Shown here: positions 18,142 to 26,387 of the stretch, piece by piece
Position numbering within the stretch: the stretch's first letter is position 1
Layout of the letters: the number at the start of each line of letters is the position of its first letter
Made by a program: the position numbers and the translations under genes
Assembly (NCBI RefSeq): GCF_002860365.1
Contig: NZ_NMWT01000013.1
Coordinates: forward strand, 95,225 to 159,224
Reading direction: 5' to 3'
Source: Bifidobacterium parmae
GTDB lineage: Bacteria; Actinomycetota; Actinomycetes; Actinomycetales; Bifidobacteriaceae
Length of the DNA: 64,000 bases
The notes under the pieces: generated by a model
Seen by the model: only the letters and a program-made list of their open reading frames with translations
Told to the model about the DNA's origin: nothing
Databases searched by the model: none

Positions 18142-18588
18142 TCACTCGGCGACGACCTTCACGAAGAAGTTCGCGGAGATCTCCGGGTGGAGCTGGACCG
18201 TGGCCGGGAATTCGCCGGTGGTCTTGATGGTCTCGACGGTGATGGCCTTCGGGTCGACCGGGGCCTTGTCGAGCAGCGCCATGGCGATGGCTTCCTTGGA
18301 GATGCCACCGAACAGCTTGCCGGACTCGGACACCTTGGCGGCGATCTCGACGGCGGAACCCTCGATGGCCTCCTTGGCGGCGACGGCGTCTTCACGGGTG
18401 GCGACGGCCTGGGCCAGACGGGCGCGCTTCATGGCGACGATCTGGGCTTCGGCGCCCTTGTTCCACGCGAAGGCGAGCTTCTGCGGGAGCAGGTAGTTGC
18501 GGGCGTAGCCGGCCTTGACGGTGACGACGTCACCGGAGTGGCCGAGGTTCGCGACGGTCTGGGTGAGAATAACCTTGGTTTCAGCCAT
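18142..18588 (-). CDS. rplI: 50S ribosomal protein L9
   Basis: 148 aa, the usual size. The N-terminal rRNA-binding domain has [20 protein letters not shown], followed by the long connecting helix and the C-terminal domain. L9 binds 23S rRNA domain V near the L1 stalk and helps limit frameshifting. AGGAGG precedes the ATG. It is the last gene of the rpsF-ssb-rpsR-rplI operon, 19 bases after rpsR. Confidence 0.97.
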   Translation of the reverse strand: MAETKVILTQTVANLGHSGDVVTVKAGYARNYLLPQKLAFAWNKGAEAQIVAMKRARLAQAVATREDAVAAKEAIEGSAVEIAAKVSESGKLFGGISKEAIAMALLDKAPVDPKAITVETIKTTGEFPATVQLHPEISANFFVKVVAE

Positions 18589-18607
18589 TTCAGATGCCTC
18601 CTAGAAC

Positions 18608-18856
18608 TCAGCGGCCGGAAGTGGCGTACGGCAGCAGGGCCATCTCGCGGGCGTTCTTGATCGCCTTGGAGATCTTGCGCTGCTCCTGCACGGTCACGCC
18701 GGTGATGCGACGGGAACGGATCTTGCCGCGATCGGAGATGAACTTGCGCAGCAGCGCGACGTCCTTGTAATCGATCTCGGTGACCTTCGCCGCCTTCAGC
18801 GGGTTCGGCTTCTTCTTGAACGGCTTGACCGGCGGTTGCGGCCTCTTGCGGGACAT
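18608..18856 (-). CDS. rpsR: 30S ribosomal protein S18
   Basis: 82 aa. It contains [20 protein letters not shown] and [20 protein letters not shown], the S18 signature. S18 pairs with S6 on the platform of the 30S subunit. There is no CXXC zinc motif, so this is the zinc-independent form. AAGGAG lies 7 bases before the ATG. The S6:S18 pair made from this operon probably regulates it through the leader at 20139-20184. Confidence 0.97.
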   Translation of the reverse strand: MSRKRPQPPVKPFKKKPNPLKAAKVTEIDYKDVALLRKFISDRGKIRSRRITGVTVQEQRKISKAIKNAREMALLPYATSGR

Positions 18857-19023
18857 GATGTTCTCCTTGTTTACGATGTGATGTGTTTCGCTTGGCGCGA
18901 TGCCGGCGACGTTCGCTGACGTCGTCCCGCATCGCGCGGATCATGCGGTCGTGCAGACCGTGTGCGTCGTTACGTTATGTGTCGATTGATGCGTCGATGA
19001 GCGGGAATGCGCCCGGACGGGAC

Positions 19024-19716
19024 TCAGAACTCCGGATCGTCGTCGGAGCCGCCGCCGAAATCGGAGGAGCCGCCGAACGTGGAGAAGCTGTTGCCCGAGT
19101 CGGAGCCGCTGCTCCACGGATCCGCGGCAGGCTGCTGTCCGCCCGCCGGCGCGCCGGACTGGCCGCCGCCGAAGCTGGAGCCGCCGCCCTGGTAGCCGTT
19201 GCCGCCAGAGTAGCCGCCGCCATTGCCGCCGTTGCCATAACCGCCGTTACCGCCGTTCTGGCCGTAACCGCCGCCGTTCTGGCCGTAGCCGTTACCGCCG
19301 CCGTTGCCGCCGTAGCCGCCCTGATTGCGGCCGGCGAAGCCGCCGTTGCCGGACGACTGGCGGGTCACTTCGGCGGTGGCGTAGCGCAGCGACGGGCCGA
19401 TCTCGTCGACCGTCATCTCGACGACGGTGCGGTTGGATCCGTCGTTCGCCTGGTAGGAACGCTGCTGGAGGCGACCCTGCGCGATCACGCGCATGCCCTT
19501 GTGCAGGGACTGCGCGCAGTGCTGCGCGAGGTCACGCCATGCGGAGCAACGCATGAACAGCGCCTGTCCGTCCTCGAACTGGCCGGACTGGCGGTTGTAC
19601 GTGCGCGGCGTCGACGCGATGGTGAAGCTCGCCACGGTGGCGCCGGAACCGATGGTGCGCAGTTCCGGGTCCGCGGTGAGGTTGCCGACGATGGTGATCG
19701 TGGTTTCGCCTGCCAT
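19024..19716 (-). CDS. ssb: Single-stranded DNA-binding protein
   Basis: 230 aa. The N-terminal OB fold (~1-112) starts [20 protein letters not shown] and has [21 protein letters not shown] long Gly/Asn/Gln/Tyr-rich linker ([14 protein letters not shown] repeats) follows, then the acidic tip SDDDPEF, which recruits replication and repair proteins. The repetitive linker DNA (CCGCCGTTGCC) makes this stretch prone to length change. Its place between rpsF and rpsR is the conserved arrangement. AGGAAGG precedes the ATG. Confidence 0.95.
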   Translation of the reverse strand: MAGETTITIVGNLTADPELRTIGSGATVASFTIASTPRTYNRQSGQFEDGQALFMRCSAWRDLAQHCAQSLHKGMRVIAQGRLQQRSYQANDGSNRTVVEMTVDEIGPSLRYATAEVTRQSSGNGGFAGRNQGGYGGNGGGNGYGQNGGGYGQNGGNGGYGNGGNGGGYSGGNGYQGGGSSFGGGQSGAPAGGQQPAADPWSSGSDSGNSFSTFGGSSDFGGGSDDDPEF

Positions 19717-19837
19717 GATGGCCGCCTTCCTACGTCAGCGCCTGTACGGCGCTTCGGCGTTTCGACACTTTCGACACTTGCTTGCGTCCGCCCCACGCGA
19801 CGAGGTTCCGCCGCGGGAGCCGATCGACTTCAAACGC

Positions 19838-20134
19838 TTACTTGACGTCCTTACGAAGGATCTTCGTACGGATCACGGATTCGTTGAGGTTGAGGACACG
19901 GTCGAGCTCATCGCTGGTAGCGGGCTCGGCGGTGTAGGTCACCACGACGTAGTTGCCTTCGGTCTTGCCGTTGATCTCGTAGGCGAGCTTGCGACGGCCC
20001 CAGAAATCGGGCTCATCGACGGAACCGCCTTCCTTGGTGACCAGCTCGAGGTACTGCTCGGTCAGCTTCTTGAGATCACGCTCGTTCAGCTCAGGATCGG
20101 CGATGAACATCAGTTCGTACTTATGCGCAGACAT
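19838..20134 (-). CDS. rpsF: 30S ribosomal protein S6
   Basis: 98 aa from the ATG at 20134. This start is fixed by AAGGAGG 8 bases upstream and by [18 protein letters not shown], the conserved S6 start. A longer frame upstream is the leader. [20 protein letters not shown] is the family signature. S6 forms a dimer with S18 on the 30S platform. It is the first gene of the operon. Confidence 0.97.
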   Translation of the reverse strand: MSAHKYELMFIADPELNERDLKKLTEQYLELVTKEGGSVDEPDFWGRRKLAYEINGKTEGNYVVVTYTAEPATSDELDRVLNLNESVIRTKILRKDVK

Positions 20135-20138
20135 CACC

Positions 20139-20184
20139 CACCTCCTTCGGACTATGTGGCCACGGACCTTCCGTGGCAGGAGTG
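20139..20184 (-). promoter_or_regulatory. Putative S6:S18-binding leader RNA
   Basis: Minus-strand order: CACTCCT (P1, 5' arm), hairpin CCACGGA-AGG-TCCGTGG (P2), a single-stranded CCACATAGT, then CCG, then AGGAGGTG (P1, 3' arm). The P1 3' arm is the rpsF Shine-Dalgarno. A CCG next to P1/P2 stems is the known recognition feature of S6:S18 leaders. If the pairing is right, protein binding would hide the ribosome-binding site. It is inferred from sequence only. Confidence 0.5.
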
Positions 20185-20492
20185 TGTATGCGTGCTGCAT
20201 CATCCGGGTCGCATGCGCGCGCGACGATATGCCGAACACGCCTATGACCCCAACAAAGCAACCTCACAAAGATAACGCCGAGCCGCGACAGCGTGACGCG
20301 CCGCACGCCGGCCGCACGCCGGCCGCACGCCCGGCTTCACGCGCCGCCGCGCACCCGCCTCCCGCACGCCCGCCGCACCGTTCCGCGCTCCCCCGAACCG
20401 CCCACGGACCGGGCATCTTCCCCACGTCCTGCAAACATCACTAGAATAAAGGACTATCGACCAGAGAAGCCGAGCAGAAAGAAGGGATTCTC
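20185..20492. other. Intergenic region between divergent rpsF and the zinc-ribbon gene
   Basis: It contains GCACGCCGGCC-type short repeats (20297-20335). A TAGAAT -10-like box lies at 20442-20447, with AGAAGGGA just before the next start. I see no gene. Confidence 0.4.
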
Positions 20493-22553
20493 ATGTTCTG
20501 TCCTCATTGCGGAGCGGGCGTGCGCGAAGGGGCGAAATTCTGCCCCGCGTGCGGCCAGGCGATCGCCGCCGCCAGCGCGGCGCAGCCGGGTCAGGCCCCG
20601 CGACCGGCCGCGACTCAGTCCGCCCAGTCCAATCAACCGTCCTATGACGCGACCGTCATCGGCCAGCGCGGCGCCGCCCCGGCGCCCGGCGTGCAGATGC
20701 CGCAGGCCACGCCGTCGGCCCGACAGTTCTCGCCGTCCGCCGGCGCCGCCCCGTCGCAGCCGATGGCCGCCCCCGGCGTGAACGGCACGCCGTCCGGCGC
20801 CACCCCGATCAACGTCCAGCCGATCACCGCCGACCCGTTGGTCAAGGAGATGGTCAGCCCGCGCAACATCCAGGCGATCTTCGCGTCCGCCGGTTTCGGC
20901 CTGCTCGCCGCGATCGCGATCTCCATCTTCCCGGCAATCGCCTTCACGCAGCTGACGTCCTCAGCCGAATCGTCCTTCTTCTCGATGTTCGGAAGCTCCG
21001 ATGCCAATCCGTTCCGGTACATCGGCAACGCCGAAGGTTCCAACTTCTTCTACTTCCTCGTGTACTCGCTGGTAACGGGCGTTTCCGGAGCGGTCAAACC
21101 GCAGGCCGCCAGCTCCGATTATGAGGCCATCGACGCTTCGATTTCCATGAATCTGGGTCTCACCGGCGTCGCGCTCATCATCGGCGCGGCGTTCGGCGCG
21201 TACATGCTGGCACGAAAGGGCGCAATCCGGTTCAAGTGGGCCGGCATCATCAGCCCGTTCATCACGGCGCTCGTCGGAGCCGCGGTCCTGACGATCATCG
21301 CCGCGATCGGCAGAATGCCGCTCGGCTCCGGCAAGGATCTGCAGGGATACCTCTCCGGCGCCACATTCCGCACGTTCGCGATGACGTTCCTGCTGCTGCT
21401 TATCGGTTCCGGCTTCGGTTACATGCTGGCCCAGTACGCCCCGGACTCCACGAACATGTTCACCGCCGCATGGCGGTGGGCGCATCGCACACGCGGCTTC
21501 ATCCGCTCGTTCATCGACGTCGTGAGTCTGCAGATCATTCTCATCTTCGTCATCGGCCTGGTGCTGCTGCTCATCGCCACGTTCACAACGAACACCGGCC
21601 AATTGATTCTGCTCTTCCCGCTGATGATCAACATGCTCGGCTTCTGGGTGTTCACCGTCGCGACGTTCGGCTCAGTCACGATGTCGGTCACCGGACAACT
21701 GCCCGAGAGCATCAGCCTGTTCTCGAAGGATCTGGATCAGTGGACGTCGGGCAAAACCTGGGTGCTGTGGGTGCTGTTCCTGGTGATCCTCGTGCTCCTG
21801 TTCTACGTGGCGCTGCGCGCCTCCGCCCGAAACCTCTACGATCCGGCGTTCAAGGGATGGGGCCACAGCTGGAAGATGCCCGTCGCCGTCATGGCGTTCT
21901 GGCTGATCGCCGGCATCCTGTTCGGCACCATCACCATCAGGCAGGACAGCGACTCGATGACCATCGGCCCCGCGCTCTGGTACTTCCTCGTGATGGGCGT
22001 CTGGGCGTATCTGGTCGAGGCCGTGGCGAACTCGTTCGGCCCGTCCGTGATCATGTCGATGCAGGGCGTGTGGAAGCTGTTCGCGGGCGGCACCGTCCAG
22101 CCCACGCCGCAGGAGGTCGTCGACTATGTGGCCGGCTGCAACGGCCGCTGGTTCAAGAAGTACCCGTCCTCCGGCGTGCCGTCCGCCTCCGCGCTGGCCG
22201 CAGCGCAGGCGGCGAAGGAACAGGCCGCCAAGGTGCGCGCAGCCGCGCAGGCGCAGGCAGCCGCGGCCCAGGCGCAGTTCGCGGCGAACGGTCCGCAGTC
22301 CGCCGCGGTCCCGCCGATTCCGGGTGCCGCACCGGCCGCACCGGCTCCCGCCGCACAGCCCGGCTACGCCCAGCAGCCGCAGTACGGCGCGGCTCCCGCA
22401 GCACCGGCCGCGCCCGCCGCACCGCAATACGGCGCACAGCCCGGCTACGGCGCCCCTGCCGCGCCCGCGGTGCCTTCCGCGCCGGCACCGCAGCAGCCGC
22501 AGCAGTACGGCCAGCAGGGCGGTCCGAGCCTGCCGCTGCCGCCGCGCCAGTGA
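20493..22553 (+). CDS. Zinc-ribbon multi-spanning membrane protein with Pro/Ala/Tyr-rich tail
   Basis: 686 aa. Residues 1-22 are a zinc ribbon with paired cysteines C3, C6, C17 and C20 (CPHCGAGV...CPACGQ). A disordered Ala/Pro linker follows to ~110. The middle (~125-510) holds about eight hydrophobic segments, for example FASAGFGLLAAIAISIFPA and IILIFVIGLVLLLIATF. The last 130 residues are a cytoplasmic low-complexity tail with GYAQQPQYG and QYGAQPGYGAPAAPA repeats. AGAAGGGA precedes the ATG. Proteins with a ribbon plus membrane bundle are common in bifidobacteria and firmicutes, and their function is unknown. It is monocistronic, with a terminator at 22662-22696. Confidence 0.85.
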   Translation: MFCPHCGAGVREGAKFCPACGQAIAAASAAQPGQAPRPAATQSAQSNQPSYDATVIGQRGAAPAPGVQMPQATPSARQFSPSAGAAPSQPMAAPGVNGTPSGATPINVQPITADPLVKEMVSPRNIQAIFASAGFGLLAAIAISIFPAIAFTQLTSSAESSFFSMFGSSDANPFRYIGNAEGSNFFYFLVYSLVTGVSGAVKPQAASSDYEAIDASISMNLGLTGVALIIGAAFGAYMLARKGAIRFKWAGIISPFITALVGAAVLTIIAAIGRMPLGSGKDLQGYLSGATFRTFAMTFLLLLIGSGFGYMLAQYAPDSTNMFTAAWRWAHRTRGFIRSFIDVVSLQIILIFVIGLVLLLIATFTTNTGQLILLFPLMINMLGFWVFTVATFGSVTMSVTGQLPESISLFSKDLDQWTSGKTWVLWVLFLVILVLLFYVALRASARNLYDPAFKGWGHSWKMPVAVMAFWLIAGILFGTITIRQDSDSMTIGPALWYFLVMGVWAYLVEAVANSFGPSVIMSMQGVWKLFAGGTVQPTPQEVVDYVAGCNGRWFKKYPSSGVPSASALAAAQAAKEQAAKVRAAAQAQAAAAQAQFAANGPQSAAVPPIPGAAPAAPAPAAQPGYAQQPQYGAAPAAPAAPAAPQYGAQPGYGAPAAPAVPSAPAPQQPQQYGQQGGPSLPLPPRQ

Positions 22554-22661
22554 TGTCAACGGTTGTTCAGTGACGTCGGCCGTCACGCGCGATCCGCGAT
22601 GGTCGGCGCACGCCGCTAACGCGCACGCCGACCGGTAGCACGCACGCCGACCGTCGACGAT

Positions 22662-22696
22662 GGAGGTCGTGGAACCCAACCGGTTCCACGACCTCC
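22662..22696 (+). terminator. Intrinsic terminator after the zinc-ribbon gene
   Basis: GGAGGTCGTGGAACC and its exact complement around a 5-base loop, followed by TTCTCGTTT. Confidence 0.85.
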
Positions 22697-22993
22697 TTCT
22701 CGTTTCCGCACCATATCCTCCCCGCAGCCACTCCTGCAGTTCACCCGTATCCCCCATATCCCCCGTACCTCTCGCAACCGCCGCAACCGCCGCGGTCTCC
22801 GCAGCTGACCCGCAACCACCCCCGCGACCCCGCTCGCGACCACCCAACCGCCTCACGAAGCAACCCGCCTTCTTCCTATCCCCTAGTACACTTGACTGAG
22901 GTCCATCGAGCGCCCGCCGCACCGCCCATCCGCAGGCCCGGCCATGCGCACGATGCAAGAGAAAACGACATACAAAGGACGGGTACGAGAAAC
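22697..22993. other. Leader/promoter region of prs
   Basis: The region has CAACCGCCG-type low complexity. A TACACT box (about 22887) is a candidate -10, and AAAGGAC precedes the prs ATG by about 14 bases. I see no gene and no recognisable riboswitch. Confidence 0.35.
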
Positions 22994-24007
22994 ATGACGT
23001 CGCTGCTCGAAGGCACTCCGGACAAGCGTATGGCGGTGGTCACCGGCCGCGCCTACCCCGAACTGGCCGATCAGGTCGCCGCATGTCTGGGCACGAAGGT
23101 GTTGGAGACCACCGCCTACGATTTCGCGAACGGCGAGATGTACGTGCGGTTCACCGAACCGGTGCGCGGCGCCGACGTGTTCGTGCTGCAATGCCATTCC
23201 GGCAAGATCAACAAGTGGATCATGGAGCAGCTCATCATGATCGACGCCCTGAAGCGCGCCTCCGCCCGCACGATCACCGTGGTCGCGCCGTTCATGGGCT
23301 ACTCCCGTCAGGACAAGAAGCATCAGGGCCGCGAGCCGATCACCGCGCGTCTCGTCTACGACCTGTTCCGCACGGCCGGCGCCGACCGCATCATGACGGT
23401 CGACCTGCACGCCTCCCAGGAGCAGGGCTTCTTCAACGCGCCGGTCGACCATCTGACCGCCACGCCGGTGCTCATCGACTACGTGCGCAACCATCTGCCG
23501 CTCGAGAACACGACGATCGTCTCCCCGGACGCGGGCCGCATCAAGGTGTCGGAGCGTTGGGCCGCGAAGCTCGGCAACCTGCCGCTCGCGTTCATCCACA
23601 AGACGCGCGACATCACCCGTCCGAACCATGCCGTCGCGCACGGCATCATCGGCGACGTCGTCGACCGTGACTGCGTGGTCGTCGACGACATGATCGACAC
23701 GGCCGGCACGATCTGCGAGGCGGTGCACGCCCTGCGCGGCGCCGGCGCACGCTCGGTCACGCTGGTCGCGACGCACGGCCTGCTGTCCGGCCCGGCCGTC
23801 GAGCGCCTGTCGCAGTGCGGCGCGCGCGAGATCGTCCTGATGGACACGGTGCCGGTTCCGGAGGAGAAGCGCCTGCCGAACATGACGGTCCTGTCGGTCG
23901 CGCCGCTGCTGGCCGCCGGCATCCGCTCCGTGTTCGAGGAGGGCTCCGTGCAGACCCTGCTCGAAGGTCTCCCCGAGGACATGCGCCCCCGCAACATCTA
24001 CGCGTGA
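22994..24007 (+). CDS. prs: Ribose-phosphate pyrophosphokinase
   Basis: 337 aa from the ATG at 22994. It makes PRPP from ribose 5-phosphate and ATP, feeding purine, pyrimidine, His, Trp and NAD synthesis. Family features: YDFANGEMYVRF at the N-terminus, PFMGYSRQDKK in the catalytic flexible loop region, the metal/ribose site VDLHASQEQGFF, and the PRPP loop CVVVDDMIDTAGTICEA. The ORF is open 34 codons further upstream, but those are not conserved. It is a single gene ended by the hairpin at 24096-24129. Confidence 0.96.
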   Translation: MTSLLEGTPDKRMAVVTGRAYPELADQVAACLGTKVLETTAYDFANGEMYVRFTEPVRGADVFVLQCHSGKINKWIMEQLIMIDALKRASARTITVVAPFMGYSRQDKKHQGREPITARLVYDLFRTAGADRIMTVDLHASQEQGFFNAPVDHLTATPVLIDYVRNHLPLENTTIVSPDAGRIKVSERWAAKLGNLPLAFIHKTRDITRPNHAVAHGIIGDVVDRDCVVVDDMIDTAGTICEAVHALRGAGARSVTLVATHGLLSGPAVERLSQCGAREIVLMDTVPVPEEKRLPNMTVLSVAPLLAAGIRSVFEEGSVQTLLEGLPEDMRPRNIYA

Positions 24008-24021
24008 TTCCGTGTCACCAC

Positions 24022-24069
24022 TTCCCTCTGACGAGGTAGGTGGGTGGCGCGAAGCGCCGGAGGGAGAGA
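24022..24069. repeat. REP-like element (B type)
   Basis: TTCCCTCTGACGAGGTAGG, then GGCGCGAAGCGCC, then GGAGGGAGAGA. The B type differs from the A type in having GGCGCgaaGCGCC as second hairpin. It lies between the prs stop and its terminator. Confidence 0.75.
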
Positions 24070-24095
24070 CGCCCCGACAACGGGAAAGCCCCAAA

Positions 24096-24129
24096 AACCC
24101 CCGAAGCCCTTGATTGGGCTCCGGGGGTT
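24096..24129 (+). terminator. Intrinsic terminator of prs
   Basis: AACCCCCGAAGCCC and GGGCTCCGGGGGTT form a 14-bp stem with one mismatch, followed by CTTTCTT. Confidence 0.85.
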
Positions 24130-24130
24130 C

Positions 24131-24351
24131 TTTCTTGCCTACAAGGGGTACATCCGTCCTCTCCCCCAGTGGTTTCTCGCCTACGAGGGGTACCCAAACC
24201 GCCGATGACGACCAAATATCACCGTCATCACGCCGCAAATGCCCGATGCACCTCACCTTCGGTACCCCTCATAACGCAGATAGGCTTCCGCAACAGCACC
24301 GAACCACCCCTCGCAACGGAGATACGACGGAAGCACCCCCAACGGAGATAT
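24131..24351. repeat. 42-bp-spaced inverted repeat units
   Basis: GCCTACRAGGGGTAC occurs at 24137 and 24179, 42 bp apart. The inverted type ACCCCTCATAACGCAGATA and ACCCCTCGCAACGGAGATA occurs at 24264 and 24306, also 42 bp apart. A shortened third lies at 24335. The pattern is two forward and two to three inverted units, with no gene in 24130-24407. Confidence 0.55.
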
Positions 24352-24407
24352 CCCAAACCGCCGCCGCATCCCGCATCAGCCCCGTGAGGCGATTCGCGCG
24401 AATCGCC

Positions 24408-26249
24408 TCACGCCACCGGCGCGAACTGGCTGTTGTACAGGTCCGCGTAGAACCCGCCGGCCGCCAGCAGCTCCTCGTGCGTGCCGCGTTCGATCACGTC
24501 GCCGTGGTTCATCACGAGGATCATGTCCGCGTCGCGGATCGTGGAGAGCCGGTGCGCGATCACGAACGACGTGCGGCCCACGGTGAGCGCGTCCATGGCC
24601 TTCTGGATGAGCTCCTCGGTGCGCGTGTCCACGGACGAGGTCGCCTCGTCGAGGATCAGGATCGGCGCGTCCTGCACCATCGCGCGTGCGATGGTGAGGA
24701 GCTGCTTCTGCCCGGCGGACAGCGACGTGTTCTCGTCGAGCACGGTGTCGTATCCGTCGGGCAGCGACATGATGTAGTGGTCGAGCCCCACCGCCCGGCA
24801 CGCCTCACGGATCTGCTCGTCGGTCACGCCCGGCTTCGCGTAGGCGATGTTCTCGCGCACGGTCCCGTGGAACACCCACGTGTCCTGCAGCACCATCGAG
24901 AACTGTTCGTGCACGTTCCAGCGTGGCACGCTCGCCGTGTCGACGCCGTCGATCGCGATCCGCCCGCCGGCGATGTCGTAGAAGCGCATGAGCAGGTTGA
25001 CCATGGTGGTCTTTCCCGCGCCGGTCGGTCCGACGATCGCGACCTTCTGCCCGGCCGTCACGTTCGCGCTGAAATCGTTGATGATCGGCTTTCCGGGTTC
25101 GTATTCGAAACGCACGTGGTCGAACGTCACGTCGCCGCGTGCCGGCGCGTCGGCGCGAGCGCCGAGCAGCGCCGGTTTCGCGCTTTCGTCGGTCATCTCC
25201 GGCTCCTCGAGGAAGCCGAAGACGCGCTCGGATGCGGCGGCGCAGCGTTGCAGGTTCTGGAACGCCTGCGCGAACTGCGAGAGCGGTTGCGTGAACAGTC
25301 GGATGTACATCATGAACGCGACGATGACGCCGAATTCGATGTCGCCGTTCATCGCGAGCGCCGCGCCGACGACGCACACGACGACGTAGCCGAAGTTGCC
25401 GATGAACTGCATGAGCGGCATCATCAGTCCGGAGAGGAACTGCGACTTCCAGCCGGAGTCGTAGAGGTCCGCGTTGTACTTTTCGAAGTCGCGGATGGCG
25501 GCGGCTTCGCCGTTGTACGCCTTGACGATGAGGTGGCCGGAGTACATCTCCTCGACGTGGCCGTTGACCTGGCCGAGCGCGACCTGCTGTCGGGTGAAGT
25601 AGCGTTGCGACGCCTTCATGATCGCCATCATCAGGATGAGGCCGACGAGGCTCGCGCCGATCGCGCACAGGGTCATGATGACGTTGTTCCAGAACATCAT
25701 GACGAGCGCTCCGACGAACAGCGTGACGGACGTGATGAGCGAGCCGAGCGACTGGCCGAGCGTCTGTCCGATCGCGTCGACGTCGTTGGTGATGCGGCTC
25801 AGCACGTCGCCGTAGCTGACCTTGTCGAAGTAGCTGAGCGGCAGCTTGTTGATCTTCTCGCTGATGGATTCGCGCAGGCGCTGGGCGGTGCGCTGGGTGA
25901 CGTTCGCCATCAGCCAGCTCTGCACGTAGCTCAGCACCGCGTACCCGACGTACAGCGCGACGAGCGTGAATCCGATGCGCGAGACCGCGTCGAAGTCGAC
26001 GGCGCCCATGACCGGGCGGCCGTGGACCATCGCGGGCAGGCCCTTGACGATCTCGTTGGTCATGTCCTTGAGTTTGTCCGGTCCGACGATCTGGAAGATC
26101 GTTCCGGTCGCGCCCAGCACGAGCGCGATGATGATGACGGGGATGTAGCTCCTGCAATACCGCACGAGCTTGCCCATCACCTCGCCGAAATCCTGCGGTT
26201 TCTCGACGGCGCCGCGCCCCGGCCCGCCATGTCCCATAGGTCCTGGCAT
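24408..26249 (-). CDS. ABC exporter half-transporter (canonical ATP site)
   Basis: 613 aa from the ATG at 26249 (MPGPMGHGGPG), chosen for AAAGGA 7 bases upstream. Six membrane helices (~25-340) precede the ATPase domain: Walker A GPTGAGKTTMV, signature LSAGQKQLL, Walker B LILDEATSSVD with the catalytic Glu, and the H-loop in FVIAHRLST. It pairs with the adjacent subunit upstream to form a heterodimeric type IV exporter for drugs, lipids or peptides. It follows that gene by 138 bases and both follow a MarR regulator, so induced export of a toxic compound is the likely role. Confidence 0.9.
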   Translation of the reverse strand: MPGPMGHGGPGRGAVEKPQDFGEVMGKLVRYCRSYIPVIIIALVLGATGTIFQIVGPDKLKDMTNEIVKGLPAMVHGRPVMGAVDFDAVSRIGFTLVALYVGYAVLSYVQSWLMANVTQRTAQRLRESISEKINKLPLSYFDKVSYGDVLSRITNDVDAIGQTLGQSLGSLITSVTLFVGALVMMFWNNVIMTLCAIGASLVGLILMMAIMKASQRYFTRQQVALGQVNGHVEEMYSGHLIVKAYNGEAAAIRDFEKYNADLYDSGWKSQFLSGLMMPLMQFIGNFGYVVVCVVGAALAMNGDIEFGVIVAFMMYIRLFTQPLSQFAQAFQNLQRCAAASERVFGFLEEPEMTDESAKPALLGARADAPARGDVTFDHVRFEYEPGKPIINDFSANVTAGQKVAIVGPTGAGKTTMVNLLMRFYDIAGGRIAIDGVDTASVPRWNVHEQFSMVLQDTWVFHGTVRENIAYAKPGVTDEQIREACRAVGLDHYIMSLPDGYDTVLDENTSLSAGQKQLLTIARAMVQDAPILILDEATSSVDTRTEELIQKAMDALTVGRTSFVIAHRLSTIRDADMILVMNHGDVIERGTHEELLAAGGFYADLYNSQFAPVA

Positions 26250-26310
26250 TATTCCATTCCTTTCACAAAGTCCAATCGGCGTGCGCTCCGCGCATCCCAC
26301 ATCCCCTGTC

Positions 26311-26354
26311 CCCCTCAGTCCGGCCTCCGCCTCGCGCCACGCGCGACTGAGGGG
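26311..26354. repeat. Hairpin between the two exporter genes (REP-related)
   Basis: CCCCTCAGTC and GACTGAGGGG arms around a 24-base loop. The TCAGTC/GACTGAGGG ends match the A-type REP family. Confidence 0.6.
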
Positions 26355-26387
26355 GGGTGACTGAGGGGCTTCACAACCGCCCTGCGC

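Noticed and set aside
24114-26360. A 748-codon plus-strand frame opposite the ABC exporter
   Set aside because: It is rich in Arg, Asp and Val, as expected for the complement of a high-GC gene. The minus strand has all ABC motifs.
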